Shown here piece after piece: positions 8,467 to 16,503 of a stretch of DNA of 64,000 bases. The position numbers and the translations under genes are program-made. The stretch comes from Mycobacterium sp. ITM-2016-00316 (GTDB lineage: Bacteria; Actinomycetota; Actinomycetes; Mycobacteriales; Mycobacteriaceae), in contig NZ_CP134398.1 in assembly GCF_002968335.2 (NCBI RefSeq), forward strand, positions 2,046,001 through 2,110,000. The letters are read 5' to 3'. The notes beneath the pieces were generated by a model that was given only the letters and a program-made list of their open reading frames with translations, was not told the origin of the DNA and did no database searches. Every line of letters starts with the position of its first letter. Position 1 is the first letter of the stretch.

Positions 8467-8513
8467 CGAGGTCCGAGACTAGCCCGTGTCGGGCTCGCGT
8501 AGGCTGACCGGCC

Positions 8514-9251
8514 ATGACGACGATGTGGGGCGCGCCGTTACACAAGAGGTGGCGTGGTTCGCGCTTGGGTGATCCGCGTCAGGCGCAGTTTCTGACCCGC
8601 GACTCGCTGCGCTGGGTGCTGGCCAACAAGGCGTACACGCCGTGGTACCTGGTGCGCTACTGGCGGTTGCTGAAGTTCAAGCTGCGCAACCCGCACATCA
8701 TCACCCGCGGCATGGTGTTCCTGGGCAAGGGTGTGGAGATCGAGGCCACCCCGGAACTGTCCACCATGGAGATCGGCCGTTGGGTGCACATCGGGGACAA
8801 GAACACCATCCGCTGTCACGAGGGTTCGCTGCGCATCGGCGACAAGGTGGTGCTGGGCCGCGACAACGTCATCAACACCTACCTGGACATCGAACTCGGC
8901 GATTCGGTGCTGATGGCCGATTGGTGCTATGTCTGCGATTTCGACCACAAGATGGACAGCCTGGAGTTGCCCATCAAGGACCAGGGCATCGTCAAGAGCC
9001 CGGTGCGGATCGGCCCGGACACCTGGGTGGCGGCGAAGGTGAGCGTGCTGCGCGGCACCTCCGTCGGCCGCGGGTGTGTGCTCGGCGCGCACGCGGTGGT
9101 CAAGGGGGAGATCCCGGACTTCTCCATCGCGGTCGGTTCGCCGGCGAAGGTGGTCAAGAACCGCAAGGTGGCCTGGGACGCGTCGGCCGCCGAGCGCGCC
9201 GAACTGGCCGCGAACCTGGCCGATATCGAACGGAAGAAAGCCGCCCGCTGA
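8514..9251 (+). CDS. Left-handed beta-helix (hexapeptide) acyltransferase (Rv3034c-like)
   Basis: A 245-residue protein with hexapeptide repeats from about residue 75 to 200 (MEIGRWVHIGDKNTI, LRIGDKVVLGRDNVI, VRIGPDTWVAAKVSVL). It has the catalytic-type histidine in FDHKMD and the ending PAKVVKNRKVAWD typical of NodL/LacA-like O-acetyltransferases. The orthologue lies in the methylglucose lipopolysaccharide cluster described in M. tuberculosis, where an acetyl- or acyltransferase is needed to decorate the polymer. A TAGGCT -10 box ends eight bases before the ATG, so the transcript is probably leaderless. The stop codon abuts the stop of the convergent SRPBCC gene. Confidence 0.85.
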   Translation: MTTMWGAPLHKRWRGSRLGDPRQAQFLTRDSLRWVLANKAYTPWYLVRYWRLLKFKLRNPHIITRGMVFLGKGVEIEATPELSTMEIGRWVHIGDKNTIRCHEGSLRIGDKVVLGRDNVINTYLDIELGDSVLMADWCYVCDFDHKMDSLELPIKDQGIVKSPVRIGPDTWVAAKVSVLRGTSVGRGCVLGAHAVVKGEIPDFSIAVGSPAKVVKNRKVAWDASAAERAELAANLADIERKKAAR

Positions 9252-10046
9252 TCAGCGCAGCGCCCCCTCCAGCAGGGTGCGCCACGCGGGCTCCGCGAGT
9301 GCGGCATTGCGCGCCGCGTCGTCGCCGTAGAAGAACGCATTGATTCCGGTGGCGGTCTGACCGCCGGGAGCACAGATGCCGAACATCACCGCGCCCGCGG
9401 TCGGTTCGGCCAACCGGGCCACCAGGTAGCGCTGTTTCTCGTCCTGATACACCCGGTCCACGAGACCGACGAAATCGTCCTGTGCGGGGTGCAGCGTGCG
9501 CAGGTCACCGACGTCGGCGGCGTCCAGCCCGAACGCGGCCAGCATCAACTTCCACGCCTCGGGCTGGGGCATGTCCCCGGTGGCGGCGAGGTGAAATGTC
9601 ACCGCCGGCTTACCGGCGAAGTGCGCGAGATAGTTGTGCAGCACCGCGAAGTGACCGGGCCAGCCCGATTCGAAGCCCTCGATCTGGTCATCCCAGTCGG
9701 CGCTCTCGGTGAACAGTGAGTGCACCATCCGGATGACACAGTGGTCCCCGGAGCGCGCGGTGACGGTGATCTCGGTGACCACCGGCGGCGCGTCGTCACA
9801 CCAGTCGCGTTCGACGTAGCCGAACCGGTGTGGCGGTTCCCATTGCGTCACTTCGCCGCTGGAGGAACCGTTGGGCCCGAAATCGAATTCGAGGGGGCCG
9901 CCGACCTTCTCGTCGATGGCGGTCCTGGTGAACCAGGCCGTGTTCCCGGGTCCCGTGGCAACGGCCTGCCACACCTGTTCCGGAGTGCCGGGCACCACCA
10001 GTTGCAGTTCCACCCAGCGTTTTTCGTCGTCATGGTGCACGGGCAT
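9252..10046 (-). CDS. SRPBCC (AHSA1-like) domain protein paired with ArsR regulator
   Basis: A 264-residue START-like protein. The segment ELQLVVPGTPEQVWQAVATG and the FGPNG and PPHRFGYVERDW stretches mark an AHSA1/SRPBCC domain, which offers a deep hydrophobic cavity. The C-terminal third is an extra region of similar style. The gene overlaps the end of the upstream ArsR-type gene by 17 bases, an arrangement common in actinobacteria where the regulator and its SRPBCC partner form one unit. The ligand is unknown. It takes the place where M. tuberculosis carries Rv3033. Confidence 0.85.
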   Translation of the reverse strand: MPVHHDDEKRWVELQLVVPGTPEQVWQAVATGPGNTAWFTRTAIDEKVGGPLEFDFGPNGSSSGEVTQWEPPHRFGYVERDWCDDAPPVVTEITVTARSGDHCVIRMVHSLFTESADWDDQIEGFESGWPGHFAVLHNYLAHFAGKPAVTFHLAATGDMPQPEAWKLMLAAFGLDAADVGDLRTLHPAQDDFVGLVDRVYQDEKQRYLVARLAEPTAGAVMFGICAPGGQTATGINAFFYGDDAARNAALAEPAWRTLLEGALR

Positions 10047-10647
10047 CTCGGCGCTCCTGATTCTCGTCGGTCGACGGCGCGGGATAGGACGCGACGAACA
10101 GACGATGGGGCCGTCCGCGCGGTGCCGTCTCGTCGTGGTAGCGGGCCGCGAGTGCCGCGACCGCCTCGGTGAGGTCCCTGGTGAAGAAGGCGCGATCCGC
10201 CGGGGACCGGAAGCGGATCGTGGTGTCGATGGACAGTGTGGCCAGGCGTTTGTCGGCTTTGCGTGCCGCCTGCCATATTTCGCCCACCTCGTTGACCACG
10301 CGTGCCGCCAGCGCGATGAGGTGGCCGGCGGAGAACCGGTCGTTGGTCTTGTCCACCCGGGCGCCGACCTGACCCAGGGCGCTGGGGGACACCACGTAGG
10401 AGGCGGCGCTGGCGACCAGCAGACGTTCGGTCAGCCCGCCCCATTGCCGCTCCTCGGCGACGGCCACCAACCGGTGCCGTTCCAGCGCCCGCAGGTGGTA
10501 ATTGACCTTCTGACGGGTCAGGCCGACCCGAGCGGCCAGCGTCGCGGCGGACGCCGGCTCGCTCAGCTCGGCCAGCAGCCGCGCACGAACGGGATCGAGC
10601 GCGCTGGTTGCGGCCGCCGGGTCGGTGATCACCTCGATCTCGACCAT
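10030..10647 (-). CDS. ArsR-family winged-helix regulator
   Basis: A 205-residue protein starting at an ATG at 10647. The winged helix occupies about residues 12-75, with ASAATLAARVGLTRQKVNYH as the helix-turn-helix and LRALERHRLVAV as the following strand. No metal-binding ELCVCD box is visible, so this is not a classical metal sensor. The C-terminal 100 residues probably dimerise or bind a ligand. A perfect inverted repeat lies 15 bases upstream of the ATG and covers a TATTTT -10 box, so it likely represses itself and the SRPBCC partner. A start further upstream is disfavoured because it would place the operator inside the coding region. Confidence 0.85.
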   Translation of the reverse strand: MVEIEVITDPAAATSALDPVRARLLAELSEPASAATLAARVGLTRQKVNYHLRALERHRLVAVAEERQWGGLTERLLVASAASYVVSPSALGQVGARVDKTNDRFSAGHLIALAARVVNEVGEIWQAARKADKRLATLSIDTTIRFRSPADRAFFTRDLTEAVAALAARYHDETAPRGRPHRLFVASYPAPSTDENQERRDARAP

Positions 10648-10662
10648 GGTCTCAGTCTGGTC

Positions 10663-10682
10663 TTGACAAAAAATATTGTCAA
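10663..10682. promoter_or_regulatory. Operator/promoter of the ArsR-SRPBCC operon
   Basis: TTGACAA, six A/T bases, then TTGTCAA form a perfect inverted repeat with seven-base arms in an otherwise GC-rich region. On the minus strand the centre reads TATTTT, a TANNNT -10 hexamer at 10675-10670, placing the start of transcription about 15 bases before the regulator ATG. Binding here would block RNA polymerase. Confidence 0.7.
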
Positions 10683-10688
10683 GGGCGC

Positions 10689-10746
10689 CGAAACGCGCGT
10701 ACCCGGGGTGGCGAAGGGTGCACACACCCCGGGTACGCGTGTTTCG
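10689..10746 (-). terminator. Long stem-loop after the glycosyltransferase gene
   Basis: Arms at 10689-10710 and 10725-10746 are complementary over 22 bases with one G-U pair, around a 14-base loop. There is no long T tract. It lies between the stop of the GT4 gene and the promoter of the arsR gene, so it most likely ends the methyltransferase-GH57-GT4 transcript. Confidence 0.75.
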
Positions 10747-10767
10747 CGGGGCGGGGGTGCGGGTGGG

Positions 10768-12003
10768 TCAGCCGTAATCCGGCAGGGGGCGTTCCACGAT
10801 CAGCCGGCGCGGTTGTGGTTGCCGCTCGGCACGTTTGGCGGCCAGATACACCTGGGCGGTGTGGTCGGCGACCGTCGGCCAGGAGAAATCGGAGGTGAGC
10901 CGGTCGCGGGCGGCGAGCGCCCGGCGCTGTGCGGCGGCCGGGTCGTCGAGCACCCCGCGCACCGCGGTGGCGAGTGCGGCCACGTTGCGCGGCGGGCAGG
11001 ACATCCCGGTGACACCGTCGATGACGGCCTCGCCCAGCCCGCCGGCGGTCGAGGTCACCAAGGGGGTACCGGTGGCGGCGGCCTCCAGCGCGACGATGCC
11101 GAACGGTTCGTAGTGTGAGGGCAGCACCGCCACGTCGGCCCGGTGCAACAAGGTGACCAGCTGCTGATGGTCCACGCGCCCGATGAACTTCGTCGCCTTG
11201 AGCACCTTGTGCTTGCGGGCCTGTTCGGTGAGGAACGCCAGCTGGGTGCCGTCGCCGGCGATGGTCAGTGTGGTGCCCGGGTGCGTCTTGCGGATGCGGG
11301 GGAGCGCCGCGATCGCGTCGTGCACGCCCTTCTCGTACTCGAGGCGGCCGAAATAGAGCAGCGCGGCCGGTCCGCCGTGGACCCGGCGAGGCGCGAACGG
11401 CCAACCGTCGGTGTCGATCCCGTTCGGGATGACGGTCGTCTCGGACAAGCCCGGGCCGAACAGCGCGTCGATCTCCTCGCGCATGGACGCCGAACACGTG
11501 ATCAGCGAGTCGGACTCGTGCACCAGCCAGGATTCCAGCGCGTGCACCTGCCGGCTGACCTGCCCCGACACCCAGCCCGAATGCCGTCCCGCCTCGGTGG
11601 CGTGGATGGTGGAAACCAGTGGCACATCGAAGAATTCGGCCAGCGCGATGGCGGGATGGGCGACCAGCCAGTCGTGCGCGTGCACCAGGTCGGGCTGCCA
11701 GTCGCGCAGGGTCAGGCCGGAGCGGACCATGGCGTGGCCCATTGCCAGCGTCCAGGCCATCATGTCGGTACCGAAGCCGAACTCGTGCGGGTCCTGGGCG
11801 GCGGCGATGACGCGCACGCCCTCGGTGACCTCATCGGTCGACGGGTGGGTGCTCGGGTCGGTGCCGGTGGGCCGGCGCGCGAGCACCACGACCTCATGGC
11901 CGGCCAGCACGAGTTCGGTGGCCAGGTGGTGCACGTGGCGGCCGAGGCCGCCGATGATCACCGGTGGGTACTCCCAGGACACCATGAGGATCTTCACGGG
12001 CAT
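10768..12003 (-). CDS. GT4-family alpha-1,4-glucosyltransferase (Rv3032-like)
   Basis: A 411-residue GT-B glycosyltransferase. GGLGRHV at 18-24 is the nucleotide-sugar loop of the glycogen synthase-like group, and EPFGIVALEAAATGTPLV holds the E-x7-E motif of GT4 retaining enzymes. M. tuberculosis Rv3032 elongates the methylglucose lipopolysaccharide backbone and contributes to glycogen. The ATG at 12003 follows the GH57 stop by 19 bases, so the two genes plus the methyltransferase upstream form an operon. Longer upstream in-frame codons overlap GH57 and are not used here. Confidence 0.9.
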   Translation of the reverse strand: MPVKILMVSWEYPPVIIGGLGRHVHHLATELVLAGHEVVVLARRPTGTDPSTHPSTDEVTEGVRVIAAAQDPHEFGFGTDMMAWTLAMGHAMVRSGLTLRDWQPDLVHAHDWLVAHPAIALAEFFDVPLVSTIHATEAGRHSGWVSGQVSRQVHALESWLVHESDSLITCSASMREEIDALFGPGLSETTVIPNGIDTDGWPFAPRRVHGGPAALLYFGRLEYEKGVHDAIAALPRIRKTHPGTTLTIAGDGTQLAFLTEQARKHKVLKATKFIGRVDHQQLVTLLHRADVAVLPSHYEPFGIVALEAAATGTPLVTSTAGGLGEAVIDGVTGMSCPPRNVAALATAVRGVLDDPAAAQRRALAARDRLTSDFSWPTVADHTAQVYLAAKRAERQPQPRRLIVERPLPDYG

Positions 12004-12022
12004 GCACCTTCGACGGGTGGGG

Positions 12023-13588
12023 TCATCGGGGGAGCCGCCGGGCGTCCAGGGCGCCGAACAGCCCGTCGGCGCGGTTCCAGTCACCGGCCAGCCGCTGCGC
12101 CTGCTCGCGGCGTCCGGAGGCCAGCGCCGCGGAGATCTCCCGGGTCGCATGGGCGTGCAGATGCGCGCGGTAGCGGGCGTATTCGGCGGCGGAGTCCTTG
12201 CTGACCATGAACGGCCAGTCGCTGGACACCGTCAGCAGTGTCTCGCGCAGGATCTGGTCGGCCACCAGATCGCGGGACGCACCGGCGCCGCGGTGGGCCA
12301 GCGCCTTGTCCACCGCCGACAGCGCGGTATCGACGACCTCGGCGTTGAGTTGCACCAGATCGGACACCTTCTCGCCGTTCCAGACCTGCCAGTCCTTGCC
12401 CGAACCCCAAGAGCTGGGCGGCAATTCGACCGCTGGCCCGACGAAGCCGGCCTCGATGGCATCGGCGAGGGTGCCGACCCGGACACCGGCCTCGGGCAGT
12501 GCGCGCAGCAGTCGTTCCAGCCACTTCGGACCCTCGTACCACCAGTGCCCGAACAGCTCGGTGTCGAAGGCGGCGACGACGTGCGCGGGCCTGCCGATGC
12601 GTTCGGTTTCCTCGCGCAGCCGTCGGCGCACCACGCCGACGAAATCGGCGACATGCTTGTCGATCGCCCTGTCGGCGCGCTCGGGTTCGTAGGGGGCCTT
12701 GGCCTCCGAGGGCACGTTGCGACCCGTGACCCGCGCCGGCTTGAGGCCGGTGAGGTGGTCATGGGTGTGGAAGTCGCGGTACGCGGCATGCCCGGGGTAG
12801 CCGGACTTCGGCGACCACACCCGGTAGCTGACCTGCAGGTCGCGACCGAAGGCCACCACATCGGTGTCGCCGACGGGCCTGCCCAGCGCGGTATCGCCGT
12901 GCAGCGACGGACCGTCGACCATGAAGTGGCCCACACCGGCTGCGGCGTAACCGATTTCCATTCCCGGGGCGTAGGCGCACTCGGGCGCCCAGATGCCCTT
13001 CGGGGTGTGCGCGAAGCGCTGCCGGGCGTCGGCGAGACCCTCGCGCAGCGCGAACTCGCGCAGCCGCGGATTGAGCAGCGGCTGGAACGGGTGCGAGAGT
13101 GGACCGCCGAGCAGCTCGATGGTCCCGGCGTCGACGAGCTGGCGCAGCAGCGGGCTGCCACCGTGGCGCCACAGCGTGGTGAAGCTCTCCAGCGCTTCGG
13201 TGGCGGCGGCATGTTCGCGAACGCCGAACCGGCGCATCGCTTCCGCCGAACCGAAGGTGCCCTCGGCGCCGGTCCCGGCCTGCACGGTGGTCGCCTCCAG
13301 GGCGCGCAGCTGCCAGTTGGCGAGCCAGTGGTGCATACCGGTCAGGCAGTAGGGGTCATCGAGCTGAGCGGTGACCACCGGGGTCATGCCCAGGCTGACC
13401 AGATGGCTGCGGTCCTCGGCAGCCAGCGTGCGCAACACCCGCACGAGCGGCAGATAGGACGCCGCCCAGGACTGATAGAGCCACTCCTCGCCGACGGGCC
13501 AGCGGCCGTGATGGGCCAGCCACGGCAGGTGCGTGTGCAGCACCAGCGTGAACATCCCGGGTGCCGGGTCCGGCGGAGATCCGGTCAC
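12023..13588 (-). CDS. GH57-family glucan-processing enzyme (Rv3031-like)
   Basis: A 521-residue GH57/DUF1957 protein. LHTHLPWLAHHGRWP near the N-terminus is the family signature. The nucleophile is expected at E203 in WAPECAYAPG and the acid/base at D342 in FDTELFGHWWYEG. A helical C-terminal domain follows. GH57 branching enzymes transfer alpha-1,4 glucan segments to make alpha-1,6 links; the M. tuberculosis orthologue is placed in methylglucose lipopolysaccharide synthesis. The GTG start overlaps the upstream methyltransferase stop (GTGA). Confidence 0.88.
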   Translation of the reverse strand: MTGSPPDPAPGMFTLVLHTHLPWLAHHGRWPVGEEWLYQSWAASYLPLVRVLRTLAAEDRSHLVSLGMTPVVTAQLDDPYCLTGMHHWLANWQLRALEATTVQAGTGAEGTFGSAEAMRRFGVREHAAATEALESFTTLWRHGGSPLLRQLVDAGTIELLGGPLSHPFQPLLNPRLREFALREGLADARQRFAHTPKGIWAPECAYAPGMEIGYAAAGVGHFMVDGPSLHGDTALGRPVGDTDVVAFGRDLQVSYRVWSPKSGYPGHAAYRDFHTHDHLTGLKPARVTGRNVPSEAKAPYEPERADRAIDKHVADFVGVVRRRLREETERIGRPAHVVAAFDTELFGHWWYEGPKWLERLLRALPEAGVRVGTLADAIEAGFVGPAVELPPSSWGSGKDWQVWNGEKVSDLVQLNAEVVDTALSAVDKALAHRGAGASRDLVADQILRETLLTVSSDWPFMVSKDSAAEYARYRAHLHAHATREISAALASGRREQAQRLAGDWNRADGLFGALDARRLPR

Positions 13589-14370
13589 GGCAGCACCGCG
13601 ATGGCCACCAGATCCAGGCTGTCGTCGATGTTGCTCTCCTTCGCGTCGAGCAGATCGAAATCCTCGGCGCGCACCGCGGCGACGTCGGCGAGCAACTCCT
13701 GCGACCACGGTGCATCCGCGACCGCGCGGTCGATCTGGGCCGCGATGATGGAACCCCCGTGGCGGGCGTCGAGGGCGGCCAGTCCGGCGCCGTGGAAGAC
13801 CCCGAGCATGGCCTCGACCCGGAAGCCGCCCTGCTCCAGCAGGTCGGTGAGCTCGTCGGCGTTCAGTTCACGGGTGTGGAACGGGTTGAGCGGGGTGTCC
13901 CGGCCCGGCGAGAAGGTGATGCGGTTGGGCGTGGACATCAGCAGCGACCCGCCCGGTCGCAGCACGCGCGCGCATTCGGCGACGAACTGCCCCTGATCCC
14001 ACAGATGCTCGATGACCTGGAAGTTGACCACCGCATCGACGGAGCCATCGGCCAATGGCAGATCGGCGAGGTTGCCCAGGTGCATCCGCACCCGCGGGTA
14101 CTTGGCACGGATGTGGGCAACGGCCTGTTCGTCGTAGTCCACCCCGGTGACGCTGCGCGCGATCCCGGCGATCAGGTCGGCGCCGTAGCCCTCACCGGGG
14201 CCCGCCTCGAGCACATCGCGGCCGGCGCACCGGTCGGCGAGCCGCTGATAGACCACCTCATGGCGGCGGAACCAGTAGTTCTCCTCGGCCAGGCCGGGGA
14301 TGGTGCGCTCGCCGGTCAGGGGCAGGGGATCGCCCGGGCCAGCGCTGTCGACGGAACCGATTGTGCTCAT
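13585..14370 (-). CDS. SAM methyltransferase of the polysaccharide cluster (Rv3030-like)
   Basis: A 261-residue Methyltransf_11-type enzyme. Motif I, LEAGPGEGYGADL, starts at residue 55; VTGVDYDEQAVAHI, VNFQVIEHLWDQGQF and RVLRPGGSLLMSTPN are motifs II to IV. Co-transcription with GH57 and GT4 genes points to O-methylation of a sugar polymer, as proposed for the M. tuberculosis orthologue. The ATG at 14370 is preceded by TAGCCT on the minus strand (14384-14379), eight bases away, so the message is probably leaderless. The gene is divergent from etfB. Confidence 0.87.
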   Translation of the reverse strand: MSTIGSVDSAGPGDPLPLTGERTIPGLAEENYWFRRHEVVYQRLADRCAGRDVLEAGPGEGYGADLIAGIARSVTGVDYDEQAVAHIRAKYPRVRMHLGNLADLPLADGSVDAVVNFQVIEHLWDQGQFVAECARVLRPGGSLLMSTPNRITFSPGRDTPLNPFHTRELNADELTDLLEQGGFRVEAMLGVFHGAGLAALDARHGGSIIAAQIDRAVADAPWSQELLADVAAVRAEDFDLLDAKESNIDDSLDLVAIAVLP

Positions 14371-14478
14371 TGGAAGGCAGGCTAACCCGTAATGGCCGGT
14401 TCGCGAACGGATGCCCTGGCGACCGTGGGGTCTGAGCGAACCAACCAACGGGTTATGGTGTCCATGCGTGCCACCGAA

Positions 14479-14494
14479 GTTACTCGCGAGTAAC
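14479..14494. promoter_or_regulatory. Perfect 16-bp palindrome in the etfB promoter
   Basis: GTTACTCGCGAGTAAC is a perfect palindrome in the 197-base gap between the divergent methyltransferase and etfB genes. Its right arm runs into TAACCT, a possible -10 hexamer (14491-14496) for etfB. The shape suits a TetR-type regulator. The factor is not identified. Confidence 0.6.
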
Positions 14495-14567
14495 CTGGAG
14501 GCCGTTGGACAAAACGTGATATGCCCAGGCCGGCTGCCGGCCTCATCGAGGAGGACGAACCACAGTC

Positions 14568-15359
14568 ATGACAAACATCGTGGTCCTGATCAAGCAGGTC
14601 CCTGACACTTGGTCCGAGCGCAAGCTGTCCGAGGGTGATTGGACCCTGGACCGGGAAGCCGCCGACGCCGTGCTCGACGAGATCAACGAGCGTGCCGTCG
14701 AAGAAGCGCTGCTCATCAAGGAGCGTGAGGGTGGCGACAGCACCGTCACCGTGCTGACCGCCGGCCCCGAGCGCGCCACCGAGGCCATCCGCAAGGCCCT
14801 GTCCATGGGTGCCGACAAGGCCGTGCACCTCAAGGACGACGGCCTGCACGGTTCCGATGTGATCCAGACGGGCTGGGCCCTGGCCCGCGCGCTGGGCACC
14901 ATCGAAGGCACCGAGCTGGTCATCGCCGGTAACGAGGCCACCGACGGCGTCGGCGGCGCAGTGCCGGCCGTCATCGCCGAATACCTGGGTCTGCCGCAGC
15001 TGACCCACGTGCGCAAGCTGAACGTCGAGGGCGGCAAGGTCACCGCCGAGCGCGAGACCGACGACGGCGTGTTCGGCCTGGAGGCCTCGCTGCCCGCCGT
15101 GGTCAGCGTCAACGAGAAGATCAACGAGCCCCGTTTCCCGTCCTTCAAGGGCATCATGGCCGCCAAGAAGAAGGAAGTCACCGTCCTGACGCTGGCCGAG
15201 ATCGGTGTCGAGGCCGACGAGGTGGGCGTGGCCAACGCCGGCTCCAAGGTGCTCTCGTCGACCCCCAAGCCCCCGAAGACCGCGGGCGAGAAGATCACCG
15301 ACGAGGGCGAGGGCGGCAAGAAGGTCGCCGAATACCTGGTCGGCCAGAAGCTGATCTAG
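14568..15359 (+). CDS. etfB: Electron transfer flavoprotein beta subunit
   Basis: A 263-residue ETF beta subunit. It forms a heterodimer with EtfA, holds AMP, and passes electrons from acyl-CoA and other dehydrogenases towards the quinone pool. MTNIVVLIKQVPDTWSE at the N-terminus and the recognition-loop segment VIAGNEATDGVGGAVPAVIA are diagnostic. A strong ribosome site, GAGGAGG, lies 12-18 bases upstream, after a GC-rich stem-loop (14527-14543). etfA follows after 43 bases. M. tuberculosis calls these fixA/fixB (Rv3029c/Rv3028c). The 16-bp palindrome upstream suggests regulation by a TetR-like factor. Confidence 0.95.
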   Translation: MTNIVVLIKQVPDTWSERKLSEGDWTLDREAADAVLDEINERAVEEALLIKEREGGDSTVTVLTAGPERATEAIRKALSMGADKAVHLKDDGLHGSDVIQTGWALARALGTIEGTELVIAGNEATDGVGGAVPAVIAEYLGLPQLTHVRKLNVEGGKVTAERETDDGVFGLEASLPAVVSVNEKINEPRFPSFKGIMAAKKKEVTVLTLAEIGVEADEVGVANAGSKVLSSTPKPPKTAGEKITDEGEGGKKVAEYLVGQKLI

Positions 15360-15402
15360 TCGCCCATCCCATTCTTCTCTGACAACACATAAGGACAGAT
15401 TC

Positions 15403-16359
15403 ATGGCTGAAGTACTTGTGCTCGTCGAGCACGCCGATGGTGCACTGAAGAAGGTCAGCACCGAACTCATCACCGCCGCCCGCGTTCTGGGCGAGCCGTC
15501 CGCGGTCGTGGTGGGCCCCGAGGGCACCGCCGCGGGTCTCACCGACGGCCTCAAGGCCGCCGGTGCCGCCAAGATCTACGTCGCCGAGTCGGCCGACGTG
15601 GACAGCTTCCTGGTCACCCCCAAGGTCGACGTGCTCGCCGCGCTGACCGAGTCGGCCTCTCCCGCCGCCGTCGTGATCGCCGCCAACGCCGAGGGCAAAG
15701 AGGTCGCCGGCCGGCTGGCCGCACGTCTGGGCTCGGGCCTGCTGGTCGACGTCGTCGAGATCAAAGAGGGCGGCATCGGCGTGCACAGCATCTTCGGTGG
15801 CGCGTTCACCGTCGACGCCCAGGCCACCGGTGAACTCCCCGTGATCACCGTGCGCCCGGGTGCCGTCGAGGCCGCCCCGGCCGACGGTGCCGGCGAGGTC
15901 GTCAACGTCGAGGTCCCGGCCCCGGCCGAGAATGCGACGAAGATCACGTCCCGCGAGCCCGTCGTGGCCGGTGACCGTCCGGAGCTCACCGAGGCCAGCG
16001 TCGTGGTCGCCGGTGGCCGCGGCGTCGGCAGCGAGGAGAACTTCAAGGTCGTCGAGGAGCTCGCCGATTCGCTCGGTGCCGCCGTCGGTGCCTCGCGTGC
16101 CGCCGTCGACTCGGGCTACTACGCCGGTCAGTTCCAGGTCGGTCAGACCGGTAAGACGGTCTCCCCGCAGCTGTACATCGCGCTGGGCATCTCCGGTGCC
16201 ATCCAGCACCGAGCCGGCATGCAGACGTCGAAGACCATCATCGCGGTCAACAAGGACGAAGAGGCGCCGATCTTCGAGATCGCCGATCTCGGCATCGTCG
16301 GCGACCTGTTCAAGGTCACCCCGCAGCTGACCGAGGCGGTCAAGGCCCGTAAGGGTTAA
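15403..16359 (+). CDS. etfA: Electron transfer flavoprotein alpha subunit
   Basis: A 318-residue ETF alpha subunit, normal length. The N-terminal domain ([19 protein letters not shown]) packs against EtfB. The C-terminal FAD domain carries [26 protein letters not shown] and the FAD-binding stretch [20 protein letters not shown] followed by [15 protein letters not shown] about ten bases before the ATG serves as a ribosome site. A clear stem-loop terminator follows the stop, so etfBA is a two-gene unit. Confidence 0.96.
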   Translation: MAEVLVLVEHADGALKKVSTELITAARVLGEPSAVVVGPEGTAAGLTDGLKAAGAAKIYVAESADVDSFLVTPKVDVLAALTESASPAAVVIAANAEGKEVAGRLAARLGSGLLVDVVEIKEGGIGVHSIFGGAFTVDAQATGELPVITVRPGAVEAAPADGAGEVVNVEVPAPAENATKITSREPVVAGDRPELTEASVVVAGGRGVGSEENFKVVEELADSLGAAVGASRAAVDSGYYAGQFQVGQTGKTVSPQLYIALGISGAIQHRAGMQTSKTIIAVNKDEEAPIFEIADLGIVGDLFKVTPQLTEAVKARKG

Positions 16360-16377
16360 ATCCCGCTCTCTGCAGTT

Positions 16378-16416
16378 CGAAAGGCGCCCCGGAACGCATG
16401 TTCCGGGGCGCTTTCG
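16378..16416 (+). terminator. Stem-loop terminator after etfA
   Basis: CGAAAGGCGCCCCGGAAC (16378-16395) pairs with GTTCCGGGGCGCTTTCG (16400-16416) across a GCAT loop, with a single bulged G. A short T run is embedded in the descending arm. It lies 19 bases after the etfA stop. Confidence 0.85.
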
Positions 16417-16503
16417 TGTGCTGAGCGTGCTGTTCACGCACCGTGCACGGACACGTCACGCCCCTGATGCCGCCCGGAGACCCGCAGGCGCGACCGTGCT
16501 GGC

